Of a stretch of 64,000 nucleotides of DNA, positions 16,701 through 26,650 are shown piece after piece. The notes under the pieces were generated by a model, which was given only the letters and a program-made list of their open reading frames with translations, did no database searches and was not told the origin of the DNA. The DNA lies in assembly GCA_034008185.1 (NCBI GenBank), contig CM067081.1:12833821-12897820 (forward strand). Reading direction: 5' to 3'. The DNA comes from Gorsachius magnificus. Lineage: Eukaryota; Chordata; Aves; Pelecaniformes; Ardeidae. Positions within the stretch are counted from its first letter, which is position 1; each line of letters begins with the position of its first letter. Made by a program: the position numbers and the translations under genes.

Positions 16701-19700
16701 TAGGGGATGGGGTTGTACCCTAAAAGTGCAGTTTGGGCTCTGGTCTTGCATGTGGCCAGAATTTTAAAGTACGCTTAGATGACATGTTTTGATGAACTGT
16801 AGTTGGTAGTAATTGATCTTTTCTTAATGCTAACAACAACACTTAATAGAACCCCACCATTCAGTGAACAATGGAAGCAATGACTCCTTTCATTTGGTTG
16901 TGTTTTTTTCTCTATCCTCTTAATTGCCAGGTGGTGAGAACCAGCACCTGCCCTCTTCCAGCTGGGTATATGCTGACTGCTTAAGCTGTCAAGGAGGTGC
17001 TAATTTGCATGGTAGTGAAACACAGATAAAAGCTGTCTTCATACTGGAGACATTTCCTCTCTGGTGGAACTAATTTGGAACTTTACCCCAGCAGCCAATT
17101 TTACGAAATTTAGATGTTCTGTATCTTTGAGGTTGCATATCTTCTTGTCTTCTCTGGTTAAAGTTGATTGGGGGACAGGATGCCATGCAGAGAGACCTGG
17201 ACAAGCTGGCGAGGTGGGCCTCTGTGAACCTCATGAGGCTCCAAAAAGCCATGTGCAGGGTCCTGCACCTCGGTCAGGGCAGCCCTCAGTATCAATACAG
17301 GCTAGGGGTTGAAGGGATTGAGAGCAGCCCTGCTGAGAGGGACTTGAGGGTACTGATGGATGAAAAGCTGGACATAAGCCAGCAGTGCGCACTTGCAGCC
17401 CAGAAGGCCAACCGTACCCTGGGCTGCATCAAAACCAGTGTGGCCAGCAGGTTGAGGGAGGTGATTCTGCCCCTCTGCTCTGCTCTGGTGAGACCCCACC
17501 TGGAGCACTGCATCCAGCCCTGGCGTCCTCAGCACAGGAGAGACATGGACCTGTTGGAGCAGGTCCAAAGGAGGCTGCAAAAATGGTCAGAGGGCTGAAG
17601 CACCTCTCCTGTGAGGACAGGCTGAGAGAGTTGGGGCCTGGAGAAGCTTGGAGAAGAGAAGGCTTTGGGGATACCTTATTGCAGCCTTACAGTATTTAAA
17701 GGAGGCTGATAAGAAAGATGGGGACAAACTTTTTAGTAGGGCCTGTTGTGATAGGACAAGGGGTAATGGTTTTAAGCTAAAGCGTGGTAGATTTAGACTA
17801 GATATAAGGAAGAAATTTTTTACAATGAGGGAGATGAGGCACTGGAACAGATTTCCCAAAGAAGCTGCAGATGTCCCATCCCTGGAAAAATTCAAGGCCA
17901 GGTTGGACGGGGCTCTAGTGGAAGAAGTCCCAGCTCACTGCAGGTGGGTTGGACTAGATGACCTTTAAAGGCCCCTTCCAACCCAAACTAGTCTATGATT
18001 CTATGAAGTGATTACACAAAACTTACTTTCTCTTAGAAAACAGGCAAAAAAAGACATTGAAATATTTTATTTCTATTTTTTCATTGAATATTTTTGCAGT
18101 GGCTGCTGGTGACTGAGCAGAGTGTTTTAGGCAGCCCAGTGCTGACCTGCAGCATGCTTTCTGTGCTGTGCTGCCTTATGTGGCCTCTGTGTTTGTTGTT
18201 AGCTGGCCCTCTGGCTTTTCCCTCTCAGTGGTGGACCAGTAATTCTCTTAAAGGTATTTTCTATAAGCAAGTAAAAAATTTCTGTGGGGAATATAACTTG
18301 GATAAATAATTTCTAACAGGTTCTATCACTGGTGACACAGTAAGATATCTTCTTGTGCAGTTTGAGCTGCACACTGCAGCTAAACAGCTGGCTGAATGAA
18401 AACTCAATTCATTTCAGTACAAAAGCATTGGCCCAGCTTCATGACAGTCTTCAGTTCAAACAGAAGATTTGCTTCAGTATTTTCATATTAAAAATTGTCA
18501 TACTTAATGGGTTAAGGAACAAAAGATCTTTGTGAGACTGACCACATGGAAATCAAGAATTGTGCCGCATGCTGTAAAGGGCAGAAGAAGTTACCTGGAA
18601 TATACCTGATTTGAATGAAAAACAAAAGTCAGAAGGGTTCTTGCATTCAACAGAAGTTGGTTCCATTATATAATGCCTTTGTCCTCGATGTTTATCCAGG
18701 ATTTTGCTTTTTAACACCTTTGTATAAGAGCTTTTTACATTAATCTTGCAGTTAATGCTTAAATAAAGCAGAACTGAAATATTTACTGCCTAAGTGTAGT
18801 GGGTCTATAAAAAAACCCAGAAGTGTACAAATAGAGCTGTTACTCTGAATTGCATGCTTTTCTGCCTTGGTTTGTGGCTCTGTGAACAATCAGTCTTTGG
18901 GGAAAGAGAAGGGAAGCTGTTTTGTGTCCTGGAGCTCTGGATCCTTTTTGTCACTCTGCTGTATAAAATCAGAAAGTTATCAAATAACTTGCACATTGGG
19001 AGTTTAAGTGTATCCTGCTTAAACGAGGTTTTCATCTTGTTGGAGGGTTTACAAAGAAATGTGTGCCTTTCCCCTTAACTCTTTTCTTTGAAAAGGGCTT
19101 TCAAAAGAGGTCTTACATGTTTTTAACCACACAAAGATGAAATCACTTCAGTTTTGCTTAAAGATGTCTCAGAGGCATCATATAAGCTTTCTTCCCTCTT
19201 CTATTAAGAATGTGGCTAGATGTTCAAAAATTCTTTTCTTCTAATGTAAGTTACAGATATCAGCAAAAATACCATTAGTGGTCTAAATAAAGTAAGTCTT
19301 CTCTCAGCTTATAGTGACACAATACAGCTGTGTTAGCTCTTTTGTAGTACAAAATCTTTCAAGATAATGTACACAAAATAACCTACTTTCTGGGATTTTT
19401 ACAACTGAAGAGAAAGACAGCCTTGTGTATTACTCGCCCTGTCAGCTGCCAGTTAAATTCAGATACCAATTGTGGAAGTAAAAATAAAAAAATCAAGTTA
19501 GGTTTTAAGCATAAGCACTTGACTGCTGTATTTATGCCTATACAGACAGTGATCATTCTAATGCTGAAGTCTTCACTTAGCTTTAAGTTTTAAGTTGAGC
19601 TGATACACTCTTGCTCAAGCTCTTAGTATCGGAGGCTTCAGGGAGAAAACAACTGTTTAATTAGTAATGCTATTATTTTTATTCAACTTTGACTAGAAAA

Positions 19701-22700
19701 AAATGAAAGAGCTGGAACAGAAGCTTCAGGAGGAGGAACACGCGAGGAAGCTTGTCCAGGAAAAAGCAGCTGAGGTAACCGACAGGAAATTTCTTTGGTA
19801 CTGGTACGCACTGTAATTAGCTCTTCCTTTCCATCAACTTTTCAACTAAACTTGCTGAAAGTTTCTTCCATATGTAGAATAATTAAAACCTTGTGGTAGT
19901 CTTTTTGTTTGGTTTTGTTTTGTTTTGTTCTCCTGTCTGAGGTGTCAAATGTTCTGAAGTTCTCTGAGCTCTTTGGAAGCCTTTTTTCTAACAGCACCTG
20001 TGCATTGAATCTTTATTTCCTCAATAAGAGAAGCTAGTTGGAAAAGAGGAGTGGAAATTCAAACTAATGCATAGATGAGGATGTATGAGGATCTCTGTTT
20101 TAAAGAGATCACGGTCAACAAGTGTGCTCCCTTGTTCATAAGTTTAACTAGAAATATTGTAGGAGGCAAAAAAGAGGCAGTGTACTATTGGTTATGAGTC
20201 CATAAGGACACTGGTCCTCTCCTAACCTTGAGGTGCTGCGTTCATTAAATACTCATGGTATGCTGAAGTAGTATGTGGGTCATGTGTTAGGCTCTGGTAT
20301 TAGTCTTTGCAATGAGTTGGGGGGCGAGGGCTACATCTCAAATCAGTCATGAAGAATTGTTCTGTGAATGCTTCTAGTCGATATAGGTTAGGAGCTGATT
20401 TCTAAAGCCACGCCATAGCTTCCTGTTGGAAGGAACAGCAAAGAGTATAGACCTCACTGCTGACTGTGAGAATCCTGACCTTAACTCTTCCAATAGATGG
20501 TTTGGGGCATTTTTTACCGTCAAATTCAATAGAACAGAAAGAATAGTTGTCTGTTAACTATATGCCACAGAATCAATTGAGCAGGGTTGAGTGGCTCGAC
20601 TTCCCTAACATTCTGTCAAGTGTAAAGCACAGCTGATGTTTTGGCACTTGCCTGCATGGGAGTAATGCAGTGAGACTAATTCTCTAATGTACTAGGATTA
20701 GTGATGAGTAATGCTACCAGAAGAATTATTTAATATTGAAATTGACCTTGGACTGCAGAAGCATCCTAAAAACGTGCAGCCCTTGCTTTCAGAGAACCTG
20801 TGTTTTAAAAATTCTTGTTTTGCAATTCTCAGCTTACTCTGTCTCTGTTTCTGTTAATATAATTCCAGTAACTCCCCTTATTCTCTCAATTAAAGCTTCA
20901 GACAGGCCTGGAAACCAACAGACTACTGATTCAAGCAGCATCACCATTGCTTTCTCCAAAAGCAAGAAAACCCAGGAAGAAAACTAAGCAGCCAGAGAAG
21001 GTAACGTGGGGGGAAGAGGAGGGCAATTACTGAGGAATTAAATAAGGATGTGTGCATGCAATGAGGAAGGTAGGCTGCCTCTTTATTACAAAGCAAAGGG
21101 AAAATGGGTTTGCTGTAGTGTCATCTTGGGTAAACATTTCTCTCTTCTTTCTTTCCAGAAATACTCTCTTGCGAGCCACCTCACTACTCAGCCCCATTAC
21201 CGACTGTGTCTGGGTGATGTACCCTTTGTAGCTGGGAAGGTGAGCTGTTCAATTCCAAAGCTTTGTGCTCGGTTGCTGCAGCTCCTTAAGTGGCTTTGGC
21301 TTGGTGCACTCCTGACACCCAGTGGTTGGATCATTTCATTTTCTTTGACTGCCAGTTTGTCTTCAAACGCCTTGTTGAGTATCGATAACTTGCTGAAGTG
21401 GCATTTCCAAACAATGTGTCCTCTCTGTGCTGCTAGTCAAGCTGTTCTTGTTAGTGCATATTCATTCAAACAAAAAATACATTCTTGGCAGCAAATCAAA
21501 ATGTTATTGGTTTTTTAACGCTCTCCATTATTACGAAGTAGGTTGTTGACAATGCCATTTAAAAGAAATCTGTCTTACTTTTCCTTCCAGTCTACCAGTC
21601 CCAGTCATTCAGTTGGTGCCAACGTGCAACATGTTCTACACCTGATGAAACAACACACAAAAGCTCTGTGTAACAGTCGTGTGGTAAATGATACTCCACT
21701 GGCAAAACCCATCAGTGCTGCTCATCCTGCCAGCACAAACAGGAAGTCATCGCTGCCGAAGGAATCTTCTTCATCCCAGGAAGAGCTCTCAGAAGTGCTG
21801 CTGACTTTACAAGATGAATTTGGGCAGATGAGTTTGTGAGTTTGACATATTCTCCATTGCAGATTATGAATGTAGATGGTTTATACTTTTGCCTTTTGCT
21901 TTGAGGTTGGAAGGCTTTTCCTGGGAAAGGGTTTAGTTTTGGGAACTCTCTGCCATATGATCTCTCTGTTCTACTGGCTGCGGAGGCTGTCATTTATTTT
22001 TGCAGTTAAAACAGTCTGGGATGCATACCTGTTTTTATACACAGCAGTATCAAATTTGTGAGGGGTTGGGGAGAAGTGTGGTAACAGCCCCTGATGCAAT
22101 GGACAAATACTCCACTAAAGGGCAGCCTTGCTAATTAGTTTGCTTGTCCTGGTTAACAGAACAGGAATTGTTGTCCTACTGCACATGCAAAACAGTAACT
22201 GAATGAGTGCTGAGATCATGCCCTCAAGGGGTTATTTGGTCCTTTTGAATGTATGAAGCTATTTATGTTATGGAGACTTAACCTTGCAGCAGCCTGCCAC
22301 CAGGATGTGCTACTGTAATAACGCTGCCAACCAGCAGAACTCTTCTTACCGGTTCGTTACAGCATGTTGAACATGTCTGGCTGCTGATGCTATGGCTTCC
22401 TAAGGTGTTGTTTCTGAACTGGGTGTACAAGCACTAGGAGCCAAGGGAGTCTGATGCAAGCTTTGTTCTGTCTGAATTCCATGCTAGTGATCACCAGCAG
22501 CTGTCAAAGCTTGTCCAGGAAGCCCCAACCATTGCAGTGAGGGAAGATCTGGAGAGGGAACTCGAGGCGCTAGTGGGAAAGATGGAAGCAAAGGCAGACC
22601 AGATCAGCAAAGTCCGGAGGCATCGGTTGCAGGCGAGTTACTCCTGACTATGTCCATGCTTCTGTAGAGTTGCTATCATAAGTGTTTTGGTTTTGCGTTC

Positions 22701-24684
22701 TATCTTAATTTAGCAGTAATTGAATAAAGCAGAAATAACTGCTGTAGGGCAGAGCTCTTTAGCTCTGATGTCCCAAAGTTAGTCTGCATACCTCCAGCTT
22801 TCTATCCCGCTGTTTCTGCAGGAGTTGCCTTTCTGCCTTACCACATCACCCTTGTGCCCTCTTCATCCTGTCCTGGGCAGAGCTTTTGCATCTGTTCTTG
22901 TATTGCATTTACACTCCTCTCACCCCCAAAACAGGGAAAAGACAATCTACTGTACGATAGCAAATCCCACAGCTGTGGAATTCTGTAGGCACGGCATAAG
23001 CTGGCTGGGTGATACACATGCCGAGAAACGGCGTATCGGGCTGGAAGGCGTGAGTCTACTTCCTGGGCCCCCAGCAGTCGGTGTGGGAGGTACTTTGGTC
23101 GGATCTCCGATGCTCCAGGAGGTAGCTGTGTTCTGACCAGCCACACTCATTCCTGGCAGGCATCAAAGAGCTGTGCTGAACCAAAGCAACCCCTCTGCGG
23201 GAGGTTCCTGGTGACAGCTGCTGCACAGAGTGGGGGGAAGTTCTTGTGGAATGCTGTTCTTCACGTTGAACTTCTAGAAACCTAAACTGTGTTTAAAGAG
23301 ATACCTAGATTCCCAGGGACTGTCACTATTGAGATGAATCTTTTAATAGTTCTCCTTCACTTGGAGTAAATGACCTATTTATGTTTTGATTTGCATTTTC
23401 TAAAACCTGAAATGCCTGTTTCAGTTTAAAGCCACTTTCAAAATGTTTTGAATAGTGTAGCCTGTTCATTCAAAGTTATAAACCCCATTGATTCCCTGTT
23501 TCCTCTAATCTCTATTCATTTTACTGAAATTCTTCCAAAGAGGTTAATCCAATGTGTTTAATATGGTTCAGTTCATATGAACCAAGAAGATTCAGCCTCA
23601 TCTGCTGTGATTTACACACAAAATGCGTACTGAGAGCGCTGCTGCTGACATCCAAAATGGACATGTGAAATGTTTTCAAACAGAAGCATTGCTCACCTTT
23701 GATCTCTTACGATCTACAGAGGAGCTGTTGCAGAGAAACAAATGCGTAATAGTTCCCAGTAGCAATGATTGCGCTTATACTGAGGCTTCTGACTAGCTAT
23801 TGGCAAAAGTTTTAGGAGCATTTAGCATTTGGGGAAGTTGCTGCATGCTATGAACCAGGAGCAAGGAGCAGCACTACCTGAATTGAGAATACAAATGTGT
23901 CTGCACCTTAGACTCTGTCCATTTCCCCGCTGAAGCTTATGCCAGTGCAGTGCTTGCTGCTGAGTACTGCGTCTTACCAGCTCTGGTTTGTAGTGCCGTG
24001 TGTGGATACCAGCCCTTCACCTCAGCAGAGTGTTGGTATTCTTTTTAAAGCTATGTCTCTGACAGTGACTAGCTATTAAAATCACTAGCATGTGCATAAA
24101 AAAACCCAACCAAACAAATTCTTCAAGCACTGGATGGCAACAGTTACAAAGGAACTTTTTGACATACATAACTTTGTTATGTTCATGATGGAGACATTCC
24201 CCCATAATCAACTTGTCAGTTTTTAAACTTGGCAGGTTTTTTAACCTAGTAGTTCAGACTATAAGCTGAGCTCTGCTCTAAAGATGCAAATATAGCAATG
24301 CTGTGTAATGAAAACAAAATGTTTATTATTCAGGGTGACTTGGGAGCATCCATTTGCTTAGCTGGGTGAGGTGAGTGGCGGGTGCTTCAGCAACATAAAG
24401 TGAAACAAGGTCACTGCTTAACATTTTTCTTCGTGTTTCTCTTTCAGCTAGAGAGACTTAAGAGAGAATGCAGGTCCAAAAAGACTTCTACTAAACAAAC
24501 AAAAGACAGCAGGTTCCCCGTTAGTGAGGTTAAAGTAACAACTACAGTAACCACAAAAGGAAAGAACGCTGGTCCCATCAAAGTGAAACCTGGAGAGAAG
24601 AGTCGGAAAAATCTTCAGTTGCTGAGAGACATGCAGACCATACAGACTTCACTACAGAAAGACGATGTCAGCTGGGACTATTGA
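4717..24684 (+). CDS. CEP57: CEP57, complete coding region (11 coding exons, 498 residues)
   Basis: Eleven exons join in frame (1497 bp with stop) into a 498-residue protein aligning end to end with human CEP57 (500 residues). CEP57 is a pericentriolar coiled-coil protein that helps organise the centrosome, tether microtubules and control centriole duplication; human loss causes mosaic variegated aneuploidy. Seen in the sequence: a short basic N-terminus; the conserved segment ending [19 protein letters not shown]; long heptad-rich coiled coil from about residues 63 to 230 (the centrosome-localisation domain in the family); a Lys-rich linker; the conserved block [20 protein letters not shown] and the following HLMKQH segment that begin the microtubule-binding C-terminal half; a second coiled coil; and the family-typical end [13 protein letters not shown]...WDY. 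All introns are GT-AG except the tenth, which uses a GC donor. The gene shares a CpG-island promoter with FAM76B and converges on MTMR2. Confidence 0.97.
5965..6043. repeat. Imperfect 40-bp tandem duplication
   Basis: Two neighbouring copies (5965-6004 and 6005-6043) share CCCCTATTTCAGTGTT and end in a T run followed by AAC. They differ by a few bases and one deletion. Confidence 0.8.
9576..9592. repeat. (TTG)n microsatellite
   Basis: About five TTG units just upstream of CEP57 exon 2. Possibly length-polymorphic. Confidence 0.8.
9638..9794 (+). CDS. CEP57: CEP57 exon 2
   Basis: 157 bp after acceptor TTTTCAG, residues 11-62 and one base of codon 63. It encodes [15 protein letters not shown] to PYPESNSR. 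The end matches the human segment PSKPTLAYPESNSR. Donor GTAATA. Confidence 0.95.
9795..12927 (+). other. CEP57: CEP57 intron 2
   Basis: 3.1 kb. It holds an 18-bp tandem duplication at 10463-10498 and a G-rich run at about 12362-12378. No repeat family, exon or RNA gene was recognised. Confidence 0.55.
10463..10498. repeat. Perfect 18-bp tandem duplication
   Basis: TTGTTTTAGTGAATTGGC occurs twice head to tail without mismatch (10463-10480 and 10481-10498), so the duplication is probably recent. Confidence 0.9.
12928..13107 (+). CDS. CEP57: CEP57 exon 3 (coiled coil)
   Basis: 180 bp, residues 63-122, starting [13 protein letters not shown] after acceptor ATTGCAG and ending SKKNQ at donor GTTGTT. 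Heptad-rich: start of the N-terminal coiled coil that in this family localises the protein to the centrosome. Confidence 0.95.
13345..13465 (+). mobile_element. CR1 LINE 3'-end fragment
   Basis: About 120 bp matching the 3' end of a CR1 element: GTGCTGGGCCATCTTGTCTA, then GGTTGGACCAGATGATCCTT, CCCTTCCAACCT and the tail ATTCTATGATTC. Severely 5' truncated, as CR1 copies usually are. It lies in CEP57 intron 3 in sense orientation, ending about 70 bp before exon 4. Confidence 0.85.
13537..13658 (+). CDS. CEP57: CEP57 exon 4 (coiled coil)
   Basis: 122 bp, residues 123-163 ([13 protein letters not shown] to LLEKQ). Acceptor TTCAG, donor GTGTGT. Continues the heptad repeat; matches human ELTSQLLAAENKCNLLEKQL. 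Confidence 0.96.
13659..14525 (+). other. CEP57: CEP57 intron 4
   Basis: 867 bp of unremarkable AT-rich intron. Nothing recognised. Confidence 0.5.
14526..14642 (+). CDS. CEP57: CEP57 exon 5 (coiled coil)
   Basis: 39 codons, phase 0, residues 164-202: [20 protein letters not shown] and on to MMQSIAE. Acceptor TTTAAG, donor GTCTGT. Matches human LEKLDLLEQEYNKLTTMQ. Confidence 0.95.
14643..19696 (+). other. CEP57: CEP57 intron 5
   Basis: 5.1 kb, the longest CEP57 intron here. It contains the CR1 copy at 17164-18007 and an AATAAA at 18762-18767 followed by a GT-rich stretch. The remaining sequence shows nothing I can name. Confidence 0.6.
17164..18007 (+). mobile_element. CR1 LINE, 5'-truncated, degraded frame
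   Basis: About 845 bp of the 3' end of CR1 ORF2 plus 3' UTR, in sense orientation within CEP57 intron 5. The frame from 17164 to 17598 reads [29 protein letters not shown] and [13 protein letters not shown]. It then shifts; a second frame from 17648 carries [39 protein letters not shown] and [19 protein letters not shown]. The tail ends GGTTGGACTAGATGACCTTT ... TATGATTCTATGA. The catalytic part of the reverse transcriptase is absent, so it cannot move on its own. Confidence 0.93.
19697..19774 (+). CDS. CEP57: CEP57 exon 6
   Basis: 26 codons, residues 203-228 ([19 protein letters not shown] to KAAE). Matches human KKMQELEAKLHEEEQERKRM. Acceptor GACTAG, donor GTAACC. Confidence 0.95.
19775..20895 (+). 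other. CEP57: CEP57 intron 6
   Basis: 1.1 kb with a TTTTG-rich stretch near 19908-19930. Nothing else recognised. Confidence 0.5.
20896..21000 (+). CDS. CEP57: CEP57 exon 7 (basic linker)
   Basis: 35 codons, residues 229-263: [20 protein letters not shown] and a Lys/Arg-rich end [14 protein letters not shown]. The first part matches human [10 protein letters not shown]. Acceptor TTAAAG, donor GTAACG. Confidence 0.93.
21159..21239 (+). CDS. CEP57: CEP57 exon 8 (start of microtubule-binding region)
   Basis: 27 codons, residues 264-290: [20 protein letters not shown] then VPFVAGK. The [17 protein letters not shown] block is nearly invariant in CEP57. Acceptor TTTCCAG, donor GTGAGC. Confidence 0.96.
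21240..21590 (+). other. CEP57: CEP57 intron 8
   Basis: 351 bp. Nothing recognised. Confidence 0.5.
21591..21835 (+). CDS. CEP57: CEP57 exon 9 (microtubule-binding domain)
   Basis: 245 bp, residues 291-371 plus two bases. [20 protein letters not shown] opens the Cep57 microtubule-binding domain; a less conserved Ser/Ala-rich linker follows, then [16 protein letters not shown]. Acceptor CTTCCAG, donor GTGAGT. Confidence 0.96.
21836..22487 (+). other. CEP57: CEP57 intron 9
   Basis: 652 bp. Nothing recognised. Confidence 0.5.
22488..22632 (+). CDS. CEP57: CEP57 exon 10, followed by a GC splice donor
   Basis: 145 bp, residues 372-420: [18 protein letters not shown] then [20 protein letters not shown] and RHRLQ. 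The acceptor is ATGCTAG. The exon ends CAG followed by GCGAGT, so the intron uses the rare GC donor class. Reading on without splicing adds four residues and meets TGA at 22645. Ending here keeps the frame with exon 11 and reproduces the human Gln-Leu-Glu junction. Confidence 0.92.
22633..24447 (+). other. CEP57: CEP57 intron 10 (GC-AG type)
   Basis: 1.8 kb intron with GC donor and CTTTCAG acceptor. An AATAAA lies at 22723-22728, only 90 bp past the donor. No repeat family was recognised. Confidence 0.7.
24448..24684 (+). CDS. CEP57: CEP57 exon 11 (last coding exon)
   Basis: 78 codons plus TGA, residues 421-498. It starts [12 protein letters not shown], has a variable Thr/Lys-rich middle, and ends with the conserved [20 protein letters not shown] and WDY at the C-terminus. 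Acceptor TTTCAG. Confidence 0.96.
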   Translation, partial: LERLKRECRSKKTSTKQTKDSRFPVSEVKVTTTVTTKGKNAGPIKVKPGEKSRKNLQLLRDMQTIQTSLQKDDVSWDY

Positions 24685-25715
24685 CTGTTCTGCAGGAAAT
24701 GTTCTTGACACCATCCTGGTCAAATTGCTTCACTTTCTGGATATAAAGCAGCTGCCTTCCTTGCTGTGTGGAAGAGACTACTGTATGCTGAGTGCACTTT
24801 TGGACTACGGACCCTGAATTCTCCATCCCTGGGTTTTATTATTATGGTCTCATTTAAAACATTCCATTTTTAAGGTACCCGGTCACTGAATCTGAACATA
24901 GGTCTCCCCACCAGTTCCTTTCATGCTACGGTGCCAGCAGTCCTTCCGTTTTCTTTCAGCACACCGAGCACCACGCGCTCACGTGGGTTGGCCTGTGTGA
25001 AATGCCGGTGTGATCTCGCGCTATTGCTGAACCGTGCGTCGGGAGGCTTCTCGAGGTGCATTGTGTTGAAAGCGATGCTGCGACCCCTGGTCTCGAGGGC
25101 TTTTGTCAGTTCTGTTCTGTGGCAGCTGCGATTACTCAAGCCCTGAGAGTGTCTGGCGGAGAACAGGTAAACCCGTTGCAGGTGTTCTGTGGAGCGCTCT
25201 TCAAAAAGCTTTCCCAGTTCTTGTTCTGCTACACTGCCTTGGTCAGCATTAATGGCGATGGATGTTTGAGTACTCAAAAAGGAGCAGAATAACTTATTCT
25301 GAATTATTTTGCTTAATGATTGACTCAATTCTTTTCAGGTCTGAAGAGTAAAATTCTTCCACAGAAATCCTACTTTATGAAAAAGCTGTAGGATGGGGGA
25401 TAACATCCCATCTCCTAGTCCACAGCTATGGGTGGTAAAGGAGTGAGATAACCACAAGTGTTTTAATCTGCAAGTGCCTCAATCATGCTATTCAGTCCTG
25501 GCATCTTGCTTTAACTTGAAACATGTGCTTTGATGAGCTCTCTATCTACTGTGGTAGTGGTGCGATTCATTTTGCACTCTGACTTGCACAGCTGAGTAAA
25601 TGTTATTTATTATGTTAATAATGTAGAGACTTTCCAATTAATGGAAGGTATAGAAGACCCAGATGACCCGTTTATAGAGTTGAAAAATAATAAAGCCAGC
25701 TTGTCTGTTGAATGA
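24685..25715 (+). other. CEP57: CEP57 3' UTR
   Basis: From the stop codon to about 20 bp after an AATAAA at 25689. The end point is inferred from the signal. The UTR contains an unusual CpG-rich patch at about 24961-25100. Confidence 0.65.
25689..25694 (+). terminator. CEP57: Poly(A) signal AATAAA of CEP57
   Basis: Canonical AATAAA about 1.0 kb past the CEP57 stop, followed within 40 bp by T/G-rich sequence. It is the first canonical hexamer after the stop that I noticed. Confidence 0.6.
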
Positions 25716-26650
25716 ACTGTGGGAAAGCTGCACTTCCTCCGAATTCACTCTGTGTTTGCAGCACTGTGCCCCATCCGGTGTGCTGCCTGTGGTGACGTGA
25801 CATCTCCCTGGTCAGGGTGATGGCTCTGAGCTGCTAGCAAGCTGCAGGTAGGGCGAGGCTCAGAGCTGCCCAGCCTTGCCTGTAGCAAGGGCAGGGAGTG
25901 GTGGGGTTGGCACAGACAGAAGGGATTTGAGTTTTGATTACCTGCAGGTGATCCACCCTGCTTGCAACCAAGGCACAGGCAGCTTGGGCTGTGAGGGGCA
26001 AAGTCAGAAGCTGTTACTTGGGCCCGGAGCCATCCCCCTTTACTTCATTTACGTTAGAGACATGGGCTCTGGGTAGCTGGAGCAACCGTGTGGTGAGCAG
26101 CTCATCCCTGAGGTTCCTGAAGGTCAGCAGCTGAAACTACACTCAGGAATTTTGCTTGGGAGGGGCCTCTGGGGATCAGCTTGCCTGAAGATGGGGTAAC
26201 TTCAGCATTACCTCAGGCTGTCCTCACCCAGCCTCTTATGATGGAGGGCTTAGGAGTATTTTTGGCTCCATATGTGCTGCACGCAGTGAAGAAGGTGCCC
26301 AAGGTGGAATTAAGCATCAAGGAGCGGGCATTGAGGTGATACCATGTCATCCCAGTGAATTTGGGCTTAACATGAGTTGCACAGAAAAATGTGAATCTTC
26401 CTTTTACACAGAAGTTACTGTGCTAAGGCACTGTAAAGTGCAAAAATTATTTGATTTTTTTTGTATTGTAAAAGTATTTTTGTAACATTGAGCAGCTAAG
26501 CACTGTGTCTGTATTAATACAGGTCTGTGTAGGTTAAGAGAAACCTGTCCAAAGATGAATTTTGTTTTCCTGTCATTCTAAATCACAGAGTTAGAACATT
26601 AGCATCTTCCAAGACCATCTGCAGAAGAACGAGACTTGGCTTTGGCATAC
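25716..26650. other. Region between convergent CEP57 and MTMR2
   Basis: About 0.9 kb between the likely CEP57 poly(A) site and the possible MTMR2 poly(A) sites. No gene or repeat was recognised. Confidence 0.4.

Noticed and set aside
22621..22632. Use of the GT at 22626 as donor of CEP57 exon 10.
   Set aside because: It would remove seven bases and shift the reading frame into exon 11, whose sequence is clearly conserved in the other frame.
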